A stretch of 64,000 nt of DNA from the NCBI GenBank assembly GCA_963799245.1, contig CAWCWN010000004.1, positions 863,883-927,882 of the forward strand, written 5' to 3'. The translations under genes were made by a program, and so were the position numbers. Below are positions 28,248 through 36,211 of the stretch, piece after piece; position 1 is the first letter of the stretch, and each line of letters begins with the position of its first letter. A model generated the notes under the pieces. That model saw only the letters and a list, made by a program, of their open reading frames with translations, was not told where the DNA came from and did not search any database. The stretch is from CAWCWN01 sp963799245 (GTDB taxonomy: Bacteria; Chloroflexota; Ktedonobacteria; Ktedonobacterales; Ktedonobacteraceae).

Positions 28248-29198
28248 ATGTTTCAACATATTCTAGTTCCGCTCGATGGGTCGGTTCGCGCCGAGCAGGC
28301 GCTGCCGGTGGCAGCGCGCCTCGCACGCGCCTCGGGCGGCTCGCTTTTGCTAGTCCGGGTGGTCAGCCCACTCATCGACTACAGCGGCGGGCTCTCCCCG
28401 GCCCCGTTGATGACCGAGCAGATCGTCGAGTCGGATATGACCGAGGCCACCGACTATCTCACCGCGGTCGCCGCGCGACCGCATCTCGCGGGTCTAGCAA
28501 TCACCACCGAGGTGCGGTATGGCTTGCCGGCCCAGCAGCTGAGTGAGGCTGCCCAGGTGCACGGGAGCGACCTCATCGTCCTGTGCAGTCACGGCAGAAC
28601 GGGCTTGACCCGCTGGGCCCTGGGCAGTGTGGCCCACACGCTCGTCCACCAGAGCACGGTGCCGGTGTTCGTGCTGCGCCAGGAGGAAGCGCTTGCTCAC
28701 GTCGAGACGGCGCGACCGTTTGGCACCCTCGTCCCGCTGGATGGCTCTCAGCTTGCGGAAGCTGCGCTCGCTCCGGCGGCACACCTGGTGGCGGCCCTGG
28801 CAGCCTCGGCTCAGGGTGAGTTGCACCTGGCCCAGGTCGTCAAGCCCTCCCAGGAAGCGGCAGAAGAGGGCGAAGCCCTCGAGCGCAAGAACGAGGCCAG
28901 CGAGCGTGCCAGGAACTATCTGGCCCAGGTAACGGAGCGCTTGCAGACGACAGCGAAGGATCTCCGGCTCGCGATCACCTGGACTGTCATACGCGAAAAA
29001 GATGTGACGAGCGCGCTGGTGAGCCTGGCGGAGCACGGAAGCGCGGGAAAGGAAACCGGGGGCAGGTGCGATCTGATTGCCATCTCCACGCATGGTCGGC
29101 ACGGGCTGGAACGCTGGGTCATGGGCAGCGTCACGGACCGCCTCCTCAACACCACAAAGCTGCCGGTGTTGATCGTGCGGCCGCAGAATAAAGGATGA
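28248..29198 (+). CDS. tandem universal stress protein
   Basis: 316 residues from the ATG at 28248 (AAAGGAG seven bases before). Two Usp domains: the first from FQHILVPLDGSVRAEQALPV to CSHGRTGLTRWALGSVAHTL, the second from GTLVPLDGSQLAEAALAPAA to STHGRHGLERWVMGSVTDRL. Both keep the G-2x-G-9x-G(S) nucleotide-binding motif. Cytosolic stress protein binding ATP. It lies 10 bp before the site-2 protease gene, so the two are probably one transcript. Confidence 0.88.
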   Translation: MFQHILVPLDGSVRAEQALPVAARLARASGGSLLLVRVVSPLIDYSGGLSPAPLMTEQIVESDMTEATDYLTAVAARPHLAGLAITTEVRYGLPAQQLSEAAQVHGSDLIVLCSHGRTGLTRWALGSVAHTLVHQSTVPVFVLRQEEALAHVETARPFGTLVPLDGSQLAEAALAPAAHLVAALAASAQGELHLAQVVKPSQEAAEEGEALERKNEASERARNYLAQVTERLQTTAKDLRLAITWTVIREKDVTSALVSLAEHGSAGKETGGRCDLIAISTHGRHGLERWVMGSVTDRLLNTTKLPVLIVRPQNKG

Positions 29199-29208
29199 AA
29201 AGAGGTGC

Positions 29209-30345
29209 ATGATGCCTGGATCACTCCGTCTCGGCAAAATCGCCGGCATTGAGATCTCCATCCATGTAAGCTGGCTCCTCATTGTGGTGCTGCTCACCTG
29301 GTCGCTGGCGACAGGCTGGTTCCCTGCTCTCTCCCAGGGCTGGTCGACTCCCACCTACTGGCTCGTCAGTTTGCTCGCCACGCTGCTGCTGTTCGCCTCG
29401 GTGCTGGCCCATGAACTGGCGCACTCCCTGGTCGCACGCGCGCGTGGCCTGCCGGTGAAAAGCATCACCCTGCTCATCTTCGGGGGTATCTCCAACATCG
29501 AACAGGAGCCGAAAAGTCCAGGCGTGGAGTTTCAGATGGCCTTCGTCGGCCCGCTGACGAGCCTGCTGCTTGGCGGACTGGCGTATCTGCTCCTGGTGGC
29601 CAGCGGGGGAGGAACGGCGCCGCTCTCGGCCATCCTGGGATACCTGGCCGTGGCGAATGTGCTGCTGGGGGTGTTCAATCTGGTGCCGGCTTTCCCGCTG
29701 GATGGCGGGCGCGTGCTGCGCTCGATCGTCTGGAAGATCAGCGGGAACGTGCGCACCGCCACGCGCGTGGCCACGTTCGCAGGCCAGGGGATCGCCTACC
29801 TCTTGATCCTGGCGGGCTTTTCCCTGATCTTCGGCGGGGACATCTTAGATGGCATCTGGTTCGGCCTGATCGGCTGGTTCCTGTTGAGTGGCGCCCAATC
29901 CGCCAATTCCCAGCTGATGCTCGAGGTGGTGTTCAAAGGGGTGACCGTGAGCGAGGTCATGAATGTTAGTCCCAACACGGTCCCCGCGAACATCTCGCTG
30001 CAAAAGCTGGTCGATGAGCTGCTGCTGCCCTACGGATGGCGCAGCGCGTTCGTGATGCAGGGCGAGTTCCTCGCCGGCCTGATCACCCTGAGCGACATCC
30101 GCCATATCCCACGCGACGAATGGGCGCAGACTCCTGTTGGACTCGCGATGACCCCCCTGGAACGCCTGCACGCTGTTGCCCCGCAGCAAAGCTTGAACGA
30201 CGTGTTGCCGCTCATGGTGGGCCGGGATGTGAACCAGATGCCCGTCGTGGAGGATGGCCGCCTGGCTGGCGTGTTGAGCCGCGAGGACATCATGCGCTTT
30301 CTGGAAATCAGGCGCGGGCTTGGACTGGAGGGGGGGAGCAAGTGA
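29209..30345 (+). CDS. M50 site-2 metalloprotease with tandem CBS domains (Rip3-like)
   Basis: A membrane zinc protease. The first half has five to six hydrophobic segments, the zinc site LAHELAHSLVAR and the second site NLVPAFPLDGGRVLR. The second half is two CBS domains (VSEVMNVSPNTVPANISLQK; ERLHAVAPQQSLNDVLPLMV), which usually sense adenosine nucleotides. Such proteins release membrane-held regulators or degrade membrane proteins under stress. Two ATG codons stand in tandem (29209 and 29212). A 20-bp palindrome follows the stop. Intact. Confidence 0.9.
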   Translation: MMPGSLRLGKIAGIEISIHVSWLLIVVLLTWSLATGWFPALSQGWSTPTYWLVSLLATLLLFASVLAHELAHSLVARARGLPVKSITLLIFGGISNIEQEPKSPGVEFQMAFVGPLTSLLLGGLAYLLLVASGGGTAPLSAILGYLAVANVLLGVFNLVPAFPLDGGRVLRSIVWKISGNVRTATRVATFAGQGIAYLLILAGFSLIFGGDILDGIWFGLIGWFLLSGAQSANSQLMLEVVFKGVTVSEVMNVSPNTVPANISLQKLVDELLLPYGWRSAFVMQGEFLAGLITLSDIRHIPRDEWAQTPVGLAMTPLERLHAVAPQQSLNDVLPLMVGRDVNQMPVVEDGRLAGVLSREDIMRFLEIRRGLGLEGGSK

Positions 30346-30349
30346 TCTA

Positions 30350-30369
30350 TTGCGCCGGGCCCGGCGCAA
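30350..30369. terminator. GC-rich 20-bp palindrome after site-2 protease gene
   Basis: TTGCGCCGGGCCCGGCGCAA is a perfect palindrome five bases after the stop codon. It lacks a T-run, but its place suggests a transcript end or stabiliser. Confidence 0.5.
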
Positions 30370-30478
30370 CCGGTGGAATTGTAGACAGTTATGTAAGTAA
30401 GTAAGAAGGAATGCACATGCGCGTACTAGAAGGCGGCGATGGTGGCTGTCTCATGGCACACATAAAAGGAGAAACAGC

Positions 30479-30922
30479 ATGGAAATCGGCCCACTTGAAT
30501 ACGTGGTGATCGGTCTGGCGGGCGATCGCTTCACCAGCGACATCCTGCCGGCCCTCAATGCGATCCAGCAGAACGGCCTCATCCGGGTGGTTGACCTGCT
30601 CTTCGTCAGCAAGGACGCTGTCGGCACGGTGACGGTGCAGGAAGTGAGCGAGTTGAGCGAAGAGGAACAGCCGGCCTATACAGCCCTGGCAGAGAATCTC
30701 GCTGGTCTGTTGACAGCGCAGGACATCGAGCGCCTGGCCAGGGAGATCCCTGCCGAAAGCCTGGCGGTCGTTATCCTGCTCGAGCATGCCTGGACGCTCG
30801 GGCTGGCGCAGGCGGTGCGCCGGGCCGGCGGCATGCTTTTCACTGGCGGGATGGTCACCCCAGACGCGCTCGCGCAGGTCAGCGCGGAACTGGCAGCAGC
30901 AAAGGAGGAACATCATGCCTAG
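30479..30922 (+). CDS. DUF6325 family protein
   Basis: 147 residues. The pattern EYVVIGLAGDRFTSDILPAL, GLIRVVDLLFVSKDAVGTVT and SLAVVILLEHAWTLGLAQAV matches DUF6325 (DUF1269-related). These are small cytosolic proteins of unknown function, often before a SHOCT-domain gene as here. The stop overlaps the next start by eight bases, so the two are translationally coupled. Confidence 0.75.
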   Translation: MEIGPLEYVVIGLAGDRFTSDILPALNAIQQNGLIRVVDLLFVSKDAVGTVTVQEVSELSEEEQPAYTALAENLAGLLTAQDIERLAREIPAESLAVVILLEHAWTLGLAQAVRRAGGMLFTGGMVTPDALAQVSAELAAAKEEHHA

Positions 30923-31298
30923 AGGAGGATTTGGCAGAGGAGTTGGCGGCGGCTTCGGGATGAGAAGATTTGGGAGGCCGTTAGTGATGCCCATGGGCGG
31001 CATGGGCATGGGGATGGGGGGGTATGGTTCCCCGTTACTGACGAGCCTGCTGGCAGGAGGTGTCGGCTACGCGCTGGGCAGTAACGCTGCCCAGCAAAAC
31101 CAGCAGCAGCCCCCGCCATATCAGCCATACCCGTACCCGTATCCGTATCAGGCGCCGCCGCAGGCGGCACCCGCGCCACCGCCAGGCGCGGATAGTGGCA
31201 CACTGGCGCAGCTCAAGCTGCTGGGCGAACTTCACGAATCGGGAGTCTTGACCGATGATGAATTTGAGCGCGAGAAGCAGAGGATCCTGCACAGCTAG
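30915..31298 (+). CDS. SHOCT-domain protein with Gly-rich and Pro/Tyr-rich arms
   Basis: 127 residues from the ATG at 30915, after AAAGGAGGAAC. A Gly/Arg/Met-rich N-terminus and a short hydrophobic stretch (LLTSLLAGGVGYALGS) are followed by a Gln/Pro/Tyr-rich linker. A C-terminal SHOCT domain ends it (LAQLKLLGELHESGVLTDDE, FEREKQRIL). SHOCT often mediates oligomerisation, and the whole could associate with membranes. Always expected with the DUF6325 gene it overlaps. Function unknown. Confidence 0.8.
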   Translation: MPRGGFGRGVGGGFGMRRFGRPLVMPMGGMGMGMGGYGSPLLTSLLAGGVGYALGSNAAQQNQQQPPPYQPYPYPYPYQAPPQAAPAPPPGADSGTLAQLKLLGELHESGVLTDDEFEREKQRILHS

Positions 31299-31344
31299 AC
31301 TCCTGCGGCTTTCCCCTGCTTTCCTCTGAGAGACTGGGAAGCAT

Positions 31345-32184
31345 ATGACGATGACACACGCACAACAAGACGAGCAAAAAGCGAACATAGTCATCCTGGA
31401 AACGCAAGGGCTTACCCGCCGCTTTGGCGACCTGATCATCGTGGATGCCCTCACGCTCTCAGTCGGGACAGGCGAAGTGTTCGGGCTGCTGGGACCCAAT
31501 GGCGCGGGCAAGTCCACCGTGATCAAGATGCTCACGACACTCCTACCACCCACGGCAGGCACAGCACGCGTGGCGGGCTTTGACATCGTGCGCCAGGCAG
31601 CCCTCGTGCGGCGTGTGATTGGTTATGTCCCTCAACTGCTCTCAGCTGATGGGGCACTGACCGGCTATGAGAACCTGCTGGTCTTTGCCAAGCTCTATGA
31701 GATCCCCCACCGTGAGCGGCAGCAACGGATACATGAAGCGCTCGCCTTTATGAACCTCGAGGACGTGGCAGACCGGTTGGTGAGCACCTACTCCGGCGGC
31801 ATGATCCGCCGTCTGGAAATTGCTCAAGCCACGCTGCACCAGCCGCAGGTGCTCTTTCTGGATGAGCCAACCGTGGGGCTGGACCCGCTGGCTCGCGAAG
31901 TGGTGTGGGAGCACCTGGAGCGGCTGCGCGCGGACACAGGGACGACCATCTTTCTGACCACACATTATATGGACGAAGCCGAGAAACTCTGCACGCGTGT
32001 GGCGATCCTACACCTGGGCAAGATCGCCGCTATAGGGTCCCCCAGCGAACTGAAGGCATCGCTGGGTGATGGCGAGGTGACGCTAGACGACGTGTTCGTT
32101 TACTACGCGGGAGGGACGCTGGAAACAGGAGGTAGCTATCGTGAAACCGCAAGAACGCGGCGCACCGCTCAGCGGATTGGCTAG
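31345..32184 (+). CDS. ABC transporter ATP-binding protein (DrrA-like)
   Basis: 279 residues with Walker A GPNGAGKST, Q-loop GYVPQLLSADGALTG, signature YSGGMIRRLEIAQA, Walker B VLFLDEPTVGLDP and H-loop LTTHYMDEAEKL. The C-terminal tail (GEVTLDDVFVYYAGGTLE) is typical of daunorubicin-type exporters that act with an ABC-2 permease. The permease gene overlaps its end but is destroyed by an IS6 element, so export by this pair is probably lost. Confidence 0.9.
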   Translation: MTMTHAQQDEQKANIVILETQGLTRRFGDLIIVDALTLSVGTGEVFGLLGPNGAGKSTVIKMLTTLLPPTAGTARVAGFDIVRQAALVRRVIGYVPQLLSADGALTGYENLLVFAKLYEIPHRERQQRIHEALAFMNLEDVADRLVSTYSGGMIRRLEIAQATLHQPQVLFLDEPTVGLDPLAREVVWEHLERLRADTGTTIFLTTHYMDEAEKLCTRVAILHLGKIAAIGSPSELKASLGDGEVTLDDVFVYYAGGTLETGGSYRETARTRRTAQRIG

Positions 32185-32421
32185 CCCGGCGCCGTCGCGG
32201 CGAGAGTGGCCGCTGAGCCGGGTGGTACGTTTTGTGATGAAGACGCTCGCGATCGCCGAAATGGAGGTGCGCAAGCTGCGACACGACCCGACTGAATTGC
32301 TGACGCGCGCCTGCAGCCAGCGCTGTGGTTGCTTATTTTCGGGGAAGTATTCACACATACGCGCGCCATTCCCGCCGGCGGTCTGCCCTACCTCGACTTC
32401 TTGGCTCCGGGCATCCTGGCA
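32141..32421 (+). pseudogene. ABC-2 type permease, 5' part cut by IS6
   Basis: A GTG at 32141 follows ACAGGAGG and overlaps the ATPase gene. The first frame has LAIAEMEVRKLRHDPTELLT. After a one-base loss near 32311 the other frame reads LQPALWLLIFGEVFTHTRAI and GLPYLDFLAPGILAG. This is the conserved first membrane segment and loop of DrrB-type permeases. It ends at the left end of IS6 copy 1 at 32422, and the rest is not on the other side. Confidence 0.8.
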
Positions 32422-33265
32422 GGCTGTGTTGCGAAAATGGCAAGGATGCAGTAAACTCGACGTTATTCTGAGAACTGAGAGGAACCGATTTCATGCATAC
32501 CTCCACCCCGTTCAAATGGCGTCACTTCCAATCTGATATTATATTGCTGTGTGTCCGCTGGTACCTCCGTTATCCGCTTAGCTACCGAGATTTGGAGGAG
32601 ATGATGCTCGAGCGGGGATTGCAGGTCGATCACACCACTATCTACCGTTGGGTGCAACACTACGCACCAGAACTGGAGAAGCGTTGCCGACCCCGTCTCA
32701 AAATGACAAACGACTCGTGGCGCGTCGATGAGACGTATGTGAAAGTGAAAAAAGTGTGGGTGTATCTGTATCGCGCCGTTGATTCTCAGGGTAACACCCT
32801 GGAATTTCTCCTCAGTCCTACAAGAGATGCTCAAGCAGCCAAACGTTTTTTCTCGAAAGCTCTTGCTGCGCCTCATACCAGCACACCTCGCGTCATTACG
32901 GTTGATAAAAACGCAGCCTATCCCAAAGCTTTCAAGGAGCTGAGAGCGGAAAGGATCATGCCAAGCCCTTGTGAACTACGGCAGAGTAAGTACCTCAACA
33001 ACCTGATCGAGCAAGACCATCGCTTCATAAAACGGCTCGTCAAGCCAGGGATGGGCTTCTTTCCATTCGAGACCGCGTGGCGAACCTTGCAAGGATATGA
33101 AGCGATCAACATGCTCAGGAAAGGGCAGCTACGTGGTGTAGAAAAAGGAGACAGCATGAAGCAAGCAGCACTTATCGCCAGCCTGTTTGGAGTGGCTATC
33201 TAAACTGAACGGGTAAGTGAGATTTCACATCCCCGGTATTCCTCCCAGATTTTTGCAACACAACC
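32422..33265. mobile_element. IS6-family insertion sequence, copy 1
   Basis: 844 bp with 17-bp imperfect inverted ends (GGCTGTGTTGCGAAAAT at 32422-32438; reverse ATTTTTGCAACACAACC at 33249-33265) around one intact transposase gene. No 8-bp target duplication is found, in keeping with replicon fusion or later deletion. It ends the ABC permease gene. Confidence 0.85.
32493..33203 (+). CDS. IS6-family DDE transposase
   Basis: 236 residues, full length. The family start FKWRHFQSDIILLCVRWYLR, the HTH region YRDLEEMMLERGLQVDHTTI and the catalytic DDE parts DSWRVDETYVKV, VITVDKNAAYPKA and LIEQDHRFIKRLVKPGMGF are all present and in one frame. Probably active, and able to move the other IS6 copies here. 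Sequence is close to copy 2 near 46 kb. Confidence 0.92.
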   Translation: MHTSTPFKWRHFQSDIILLCVRWYLRYPLSYRDLEEMMLERGLQVDHTTIYRWVQHYAPELEKRCRPRLKMTNDSWRVDETYVKVKKVWVYLYRAVDSQGNTLEFLLSPTRDAQAAKRFFSKALAAPHTSTPRVITVDKNAAYPKAFKELRAERIMPSPCELRQSKYLNNLIEQDHRFIKRLVKPGMGFFPFETAWRTLQGYEAINMLRKGQLRGVEKGDSMKQAALIASLFGVAI

Positions 33266-33581
33266 TCTTTTCCTGACATAAAGCAGGTACCGACACTCTC
33301 CAGGTATTCTTTGCACCGTGAGAAAAGATGGAAGGGGGTCCATTGTTTCTTCTTACCACCGCTGTTTACAGAACATTGCTTGTGACGGTACAGGGCCACC
33401 TGGTTCCGATAATAGGCTGGTCGAGTCTCGTAAAGTCGTACCCATCTGTTTTCGGCAAAGTCTCACAAAGTCGTGCCCCACATTGCCTGAACGAAGGCGC
33501 TATGATCTTCTGAAGTAGACTGATATGTGATATTATCTCTCTGATGGAGAGGAGCCTATTGAACAAACGGAGAGGCGAAAC
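33266..33581. other. 316-bp spacer before SDR gene
   Basis: No gene is supported. The last 30 bases hold the SDR ribosome binding region (GAGGCGAAAC). Nothing else seen. Confidence 0.4.
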
Positions 33582-34352
33582 ATGCCAGGACCATTCAACC
33601 CGAAGGTAGCTCTCGTCACGGGTGCAGCATCAGGCATTGGGCGAGCTACGGCTCTTGCATTTGCCAGAGAGGGGACGAACGTGATCGTCTCTGATGTAGC
33701 CGCGCAAGGCGGAGAAGAGACGGTGCGTCTCATCAAAGAAGCCGGAGGCGAGGCAACATTCGTCAAGTGTGATGTCTCACAATCCGAAGAGGTCAAGGCA
33801 TTGGTCACAAAAGCGGTCGGCACCTATGGACGCTTGGACTATGACATCAATAATGCAGGTATTGAGGGAACTCTGGCGACAACCGCCGATTATCCCGAGG
33901 ATGTTTGGAACAAGGTGATTGCAATCAACCTAACCGGCCCCTATCTCTGTATAAAGTATGCTATTCCGCAGATGCTCAAGCAAGGCGCAGGCGTCATCGT
34001 CAACATGGCTTCGATTCTCGGCGTCGTAGGTTTTGCCACTGCCGGGGCGTATACCGCCGCCAAGCATGGCCTGATTGGACTGACCCAGGTTGCTGCACTG
34101 GAGTATGCCACACAAGGCATCCGTGTCAATGCCGTCTGCCCCGGCTTTATCGAGACGCCAATGGTCATGCAGCGTGGACTAGCTGCTGGCTCTCATCCAG
34201 AGGCCTACCAGCAGATCGCCGCACTGCACCCGATGAAGCGCCTTGGCAAACCGGAGGAGATTGCGGCGGCGGTCGTCTGGCTCTGCTCTGAGGCGGCCTC
34301 GTTTGTAACGGGACACACATTGCTCGTAGATGGAGGGTATACAGCACAATAG
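33582..34352 (+). CDS. SDR-family oxidoreductase, copy A
   Basis: 256 residues with the classical short-chain dehydrogenase pattern: TGAASGIG for NAD(P) binding, NNAGIEG, the catalytic Ser in VNMASILG and Tyr-x3-Lys in AYTAAKHG, and PGFIETPM. The substrate is unknown; relatives act on alcohols, sugars or 3-oxoacyl compounds. A second, very similar gene lies at 43618-44388 on the other strand. Near the NNAG motif this copy reads LDYDINNAG where copy B reads LDAAVNNAG. The dispersed repeat begins six bases after the stop. Confidence 0.9.
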   Translation: MPGPFNPKVALVTGAASGIGRATALAFAREGTNVIVSDVAAQGGEETVRLIKEAGGEATFVKCDVSQSEEVKALVTKAVGTYGRLDYDINNAGIEGTLATTADYPEDVWNKVIAINLTGPYLCIKYAIPQMLKQGAGVIVNMASILGVVGFATAGAYTAAKHGLIGLTQVAALEYATQGIRVNAVCPGFIETPMVMQRGLAAGSHPEAYQQIAALHPMKRLGKPEEIAAAVVWLCSEAASFVTGHTLLVDGGYTAQ

Positions 34353-34358
34353 CTTACC

Positions 34359-34518
34359 TGTGCTGGCTACATTGGTTATCCGTTCTAAAACCAGGAAATA
34401 AACAGCGTATGGGAAACCTTCTTGCCAGCAGCTTGATGCGTAGATGATGAGGTAAAGTAATAAGTAGTGTCATAAGCGACGCTCATTTTTGGAACGGATA
34501 TCCAATGTAGCCAGCACA
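34359..34518. repeat. 160-bp inverted pair of the dispersed repeat
   Basis: Left arm core ATTGGTT, right arm core ATTGGAT, both in the TGTG variant of the outer end, so the changes match across the pair. The inside shares CCAGGAAATAAACAGCGT with the copy at 39061 and, less closely, with 36015. It starts six bases after the SDR stop. Confidence 0.85.
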
Positions 34519-34749
34519 GGTTGCTGGAGTAATACCAGAAGTATGTGATAAATGGCCAATCGTATCTCAAGCCCTGGATGGGTTTGATGAAGAAGCACTA
34601 CCAGAAATAGAAGTGGCTGCTTTCATTGTGTGATTGGTTGAATGTTGCCTGCAAGGCGCGAGAAAGTGGGTTGGAAGCCCGACGTCACGCGCAGAAACCA
34701 TGACGCCGGGTACCGTCCCCGCTCCATCGTGCATTCAGAGGTTGGGAAT
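34519..34749. other. spacer before DUF6623-like gene
   Basis: No gene recognised. AT-rich first half; no promoter of good quality seen. Confidence 0.3.
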
Positions 34750-35411
34750 ATGACGACACCTGTGACAGCCATGTGGATCCATGGCAATGCCGTGGTTGTC
34801 GAGCATCCAGAGCATCTCATTGTTCTGGATCGCCGAGGATGGGGCACAGAGTGCCAGCTGCAGCGTGGAACCAAGAGTTGGTTTCACATTGCTATCCCGA
34901 CGCCGATAATCATAAACGACCAACGTCTTCACTTGGTCAGGGCCTTTCTCTTTTTCAATCCCACGGGATGCGCAACGAGTTTTAACTCATTAGTAATCTA
35001 GCTTGAAAGCATCCTTCCTGACCCTCTTGCTTCCATAAGGTAGAGATATTTCTGATCCCTTGCAGTAAAAAGCGCGAGCATTGAGCGAGCCTGTGAAGCT
35101 CCTTTAGCCGAAAATGTATCTCGTTGCGCATCCCGTGGGTCAATACTTCCCAAGAGGACGGACATATCAGCGAGGTGCATGTGTATGATGGGTCCCACAG
35201 GCTTGAGGCGTTCGAGAACCTCTCTCTGGCAGGAGATTGCTGGACCTTCGTGAGTGGGTCTAATACGTTTGCTCTTCCCAGCCCTCGACTCCTCTATTGC
35301 GGGCTGGGTTGTTCATTTCTGTACCACGCCTTTATCGGCTCTGATGAACCTTTGCGCCCATCTTATCTCTCGATAGCTGCAGCAGGGGGAGACTTCATCG
35401 TTGAGCTGTAA
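34750..35411 (+). pseudogene. DUF6623-like gene interrupted by a 180-bp MITE
   Basis: From the ATG at 34750 the frame reads TTPVTAMWIHGNAVVVEHPE, GTKSWFHIAIPTPIIINDQR and VRAFLFFN, then meets the MITE. Beyond it the same frame continues with TSQEDGHISEVHVYDGSHRL, LSLAGDCWTFVSGSNTFALP and SIAAAGGDFI. Taking out the MITE and one target copy restores one frame of 158 codons. Relatives are single-domain beta proteins of unknown function. The insertion is recent, since both halves are undamaged. Confidence 0.8.
34960..35139. mobile_element. 180-bp MITE with 20-bp perfect ends and TCAAT target duplication
   Basis: CCCACGGGATGCGCAACGAG at 34960-34979 is the exact reverse complement of 35120-35139. 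TCAAT stands directly on both sides (34955-34959 and 35140-35144). No gene inside. The matching autonomous element is not in the window. Confidence 0.92.
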
Positions 35412-35423
35412 ATAGTCGGATAA

Positions 35424-35449
35424 AACGGATGTCCCATGGAGCCAGCACA
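35424..35449 (-). repeat. single arm of the dispersed repeat
   Basis: Reverse strand TGTGCTGGCTCC, core ATGGGAC, ATCCGTT. It lies just after the DUF6623-like stop and 40 bp before the likely start of the thioesterase gene. Confidence 0.65.
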
Positions 35450-35562
35450 GGAGAGCCAACAAAGTAGAGCAGAACAGAGAAGGGAACAATGGATGGAGCA
35501 ACAGCAAGCGGAAACAGTGCAGAGGCGTAGCATCGCCCTATTCGCGTGGCCTCACCAGGCGC

Positions 35563-36009
35563 GTGATGGGAACGCTCGATAGCAACCCCTATGGAAATGT
35601 GCATGGTGGAGCGATCATGCGCATGGTTGACGAGGCCGCGGCTATCGTAGCCGTGAGGCATGCACGCCGCCCGGTAGTGACTGTGCGAGTCGAGAGATTT
35701 GACTTTCTCAAGCCTGTCTACGTTGGCAATGTCGTGACTGTCGACTGCGCGATGAACTATGTAGAGCGCACGAGTATGGAGGTAGGAGTAGAGGTCACGG
35801 CGGAAGACCTGATTACAGGCGAAGTCCGTAGCGTTGCCAGTAGCCAGTTGATTTATGTGGCGCTGGATGAGCATGGAAGACCTACTCCAGTACCACCGCT
35901 CATTCCTGCCGACGCCCAGGAAGAGGCAAGGATAGAGCGGGTTCGTCTGCGCCGTATGCATACAATGCAACTTGAAGAACAGCTTGCTAAAGCGGTGCAA
36001 GAGGAGTAG
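35563..36009 (+). CDS. hotdog-fold acyl-CoA thioesterase
   Basis: The sequence has the BACH/YciA-type hotdog motif: DSNPYGNVHGGAIMRMVDEA, RRPVVTVRVERFDFLKPVYV and GEVRSVASSQLIYVALDEHG. These enzymes hydrolyse acyl-CoA in the cytosol. The frame opens with GTG-ATG at 35563, but family members start about 15 residues earlier. The matching upstream piece GLTRR is in frame, while the better start ATG at 35489 (GAGAAGGGA before it) is in another frame. An early frameshift is therefore likely. The dispersed repeat begins six bases after the stop. Confidence 0.75.
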   Translation: MMGTLDSNPYGNVHGGAIMRMVDEAAAIVAVRHARRPVVTVRVERFDFLKPVYVGNVVTVDCAMNYVERTSMEVGVEVTAEDLITGEVRSVASSQLIYVALDEHGRPTPVPPLIPADAQEEARIERVRLRRMHTMQLEEQLAKAVQEE

Positions 36010-36014
36010 AGGGA

Positions 36015-36176
36015 TATCCTGGCTACATAGGATATCCGTTCGAAAACCAGGCAGTAAACAGTCATAGGGGGTAGCCTTGTCGTCACCTGTCTAGTGTGTG
36101 GATAGCAAGGAAAATGGATCGTTAGAGTGACCTATGACACTCTTTTTCGAACGGATATCCTAATATAGCCAGGACT
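36015..36176. repeat. 162-bp inverted pair of the dispersed repeat
   Basis: Left arm core ATAGGAT, right arm the same with one extra base (ATTAGGAT). The outer end is the TCC variant on both sides. The interior resembles the copies at 34359 and 39061 near the arms. It begins six bases after the thioesterase stop. Confidence 0.85.
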
Positions 36177-36211
36177 GGGGGTAGAGAACCACCGTGGCCG
36201 AGATCGAGCTC

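Noticed and set aside
35395..36000. 201-codon reverse ORF over the thioesterase
   Set aside because: It is the shadow of the hotdog thioesterase gene, which has clear family motifs.
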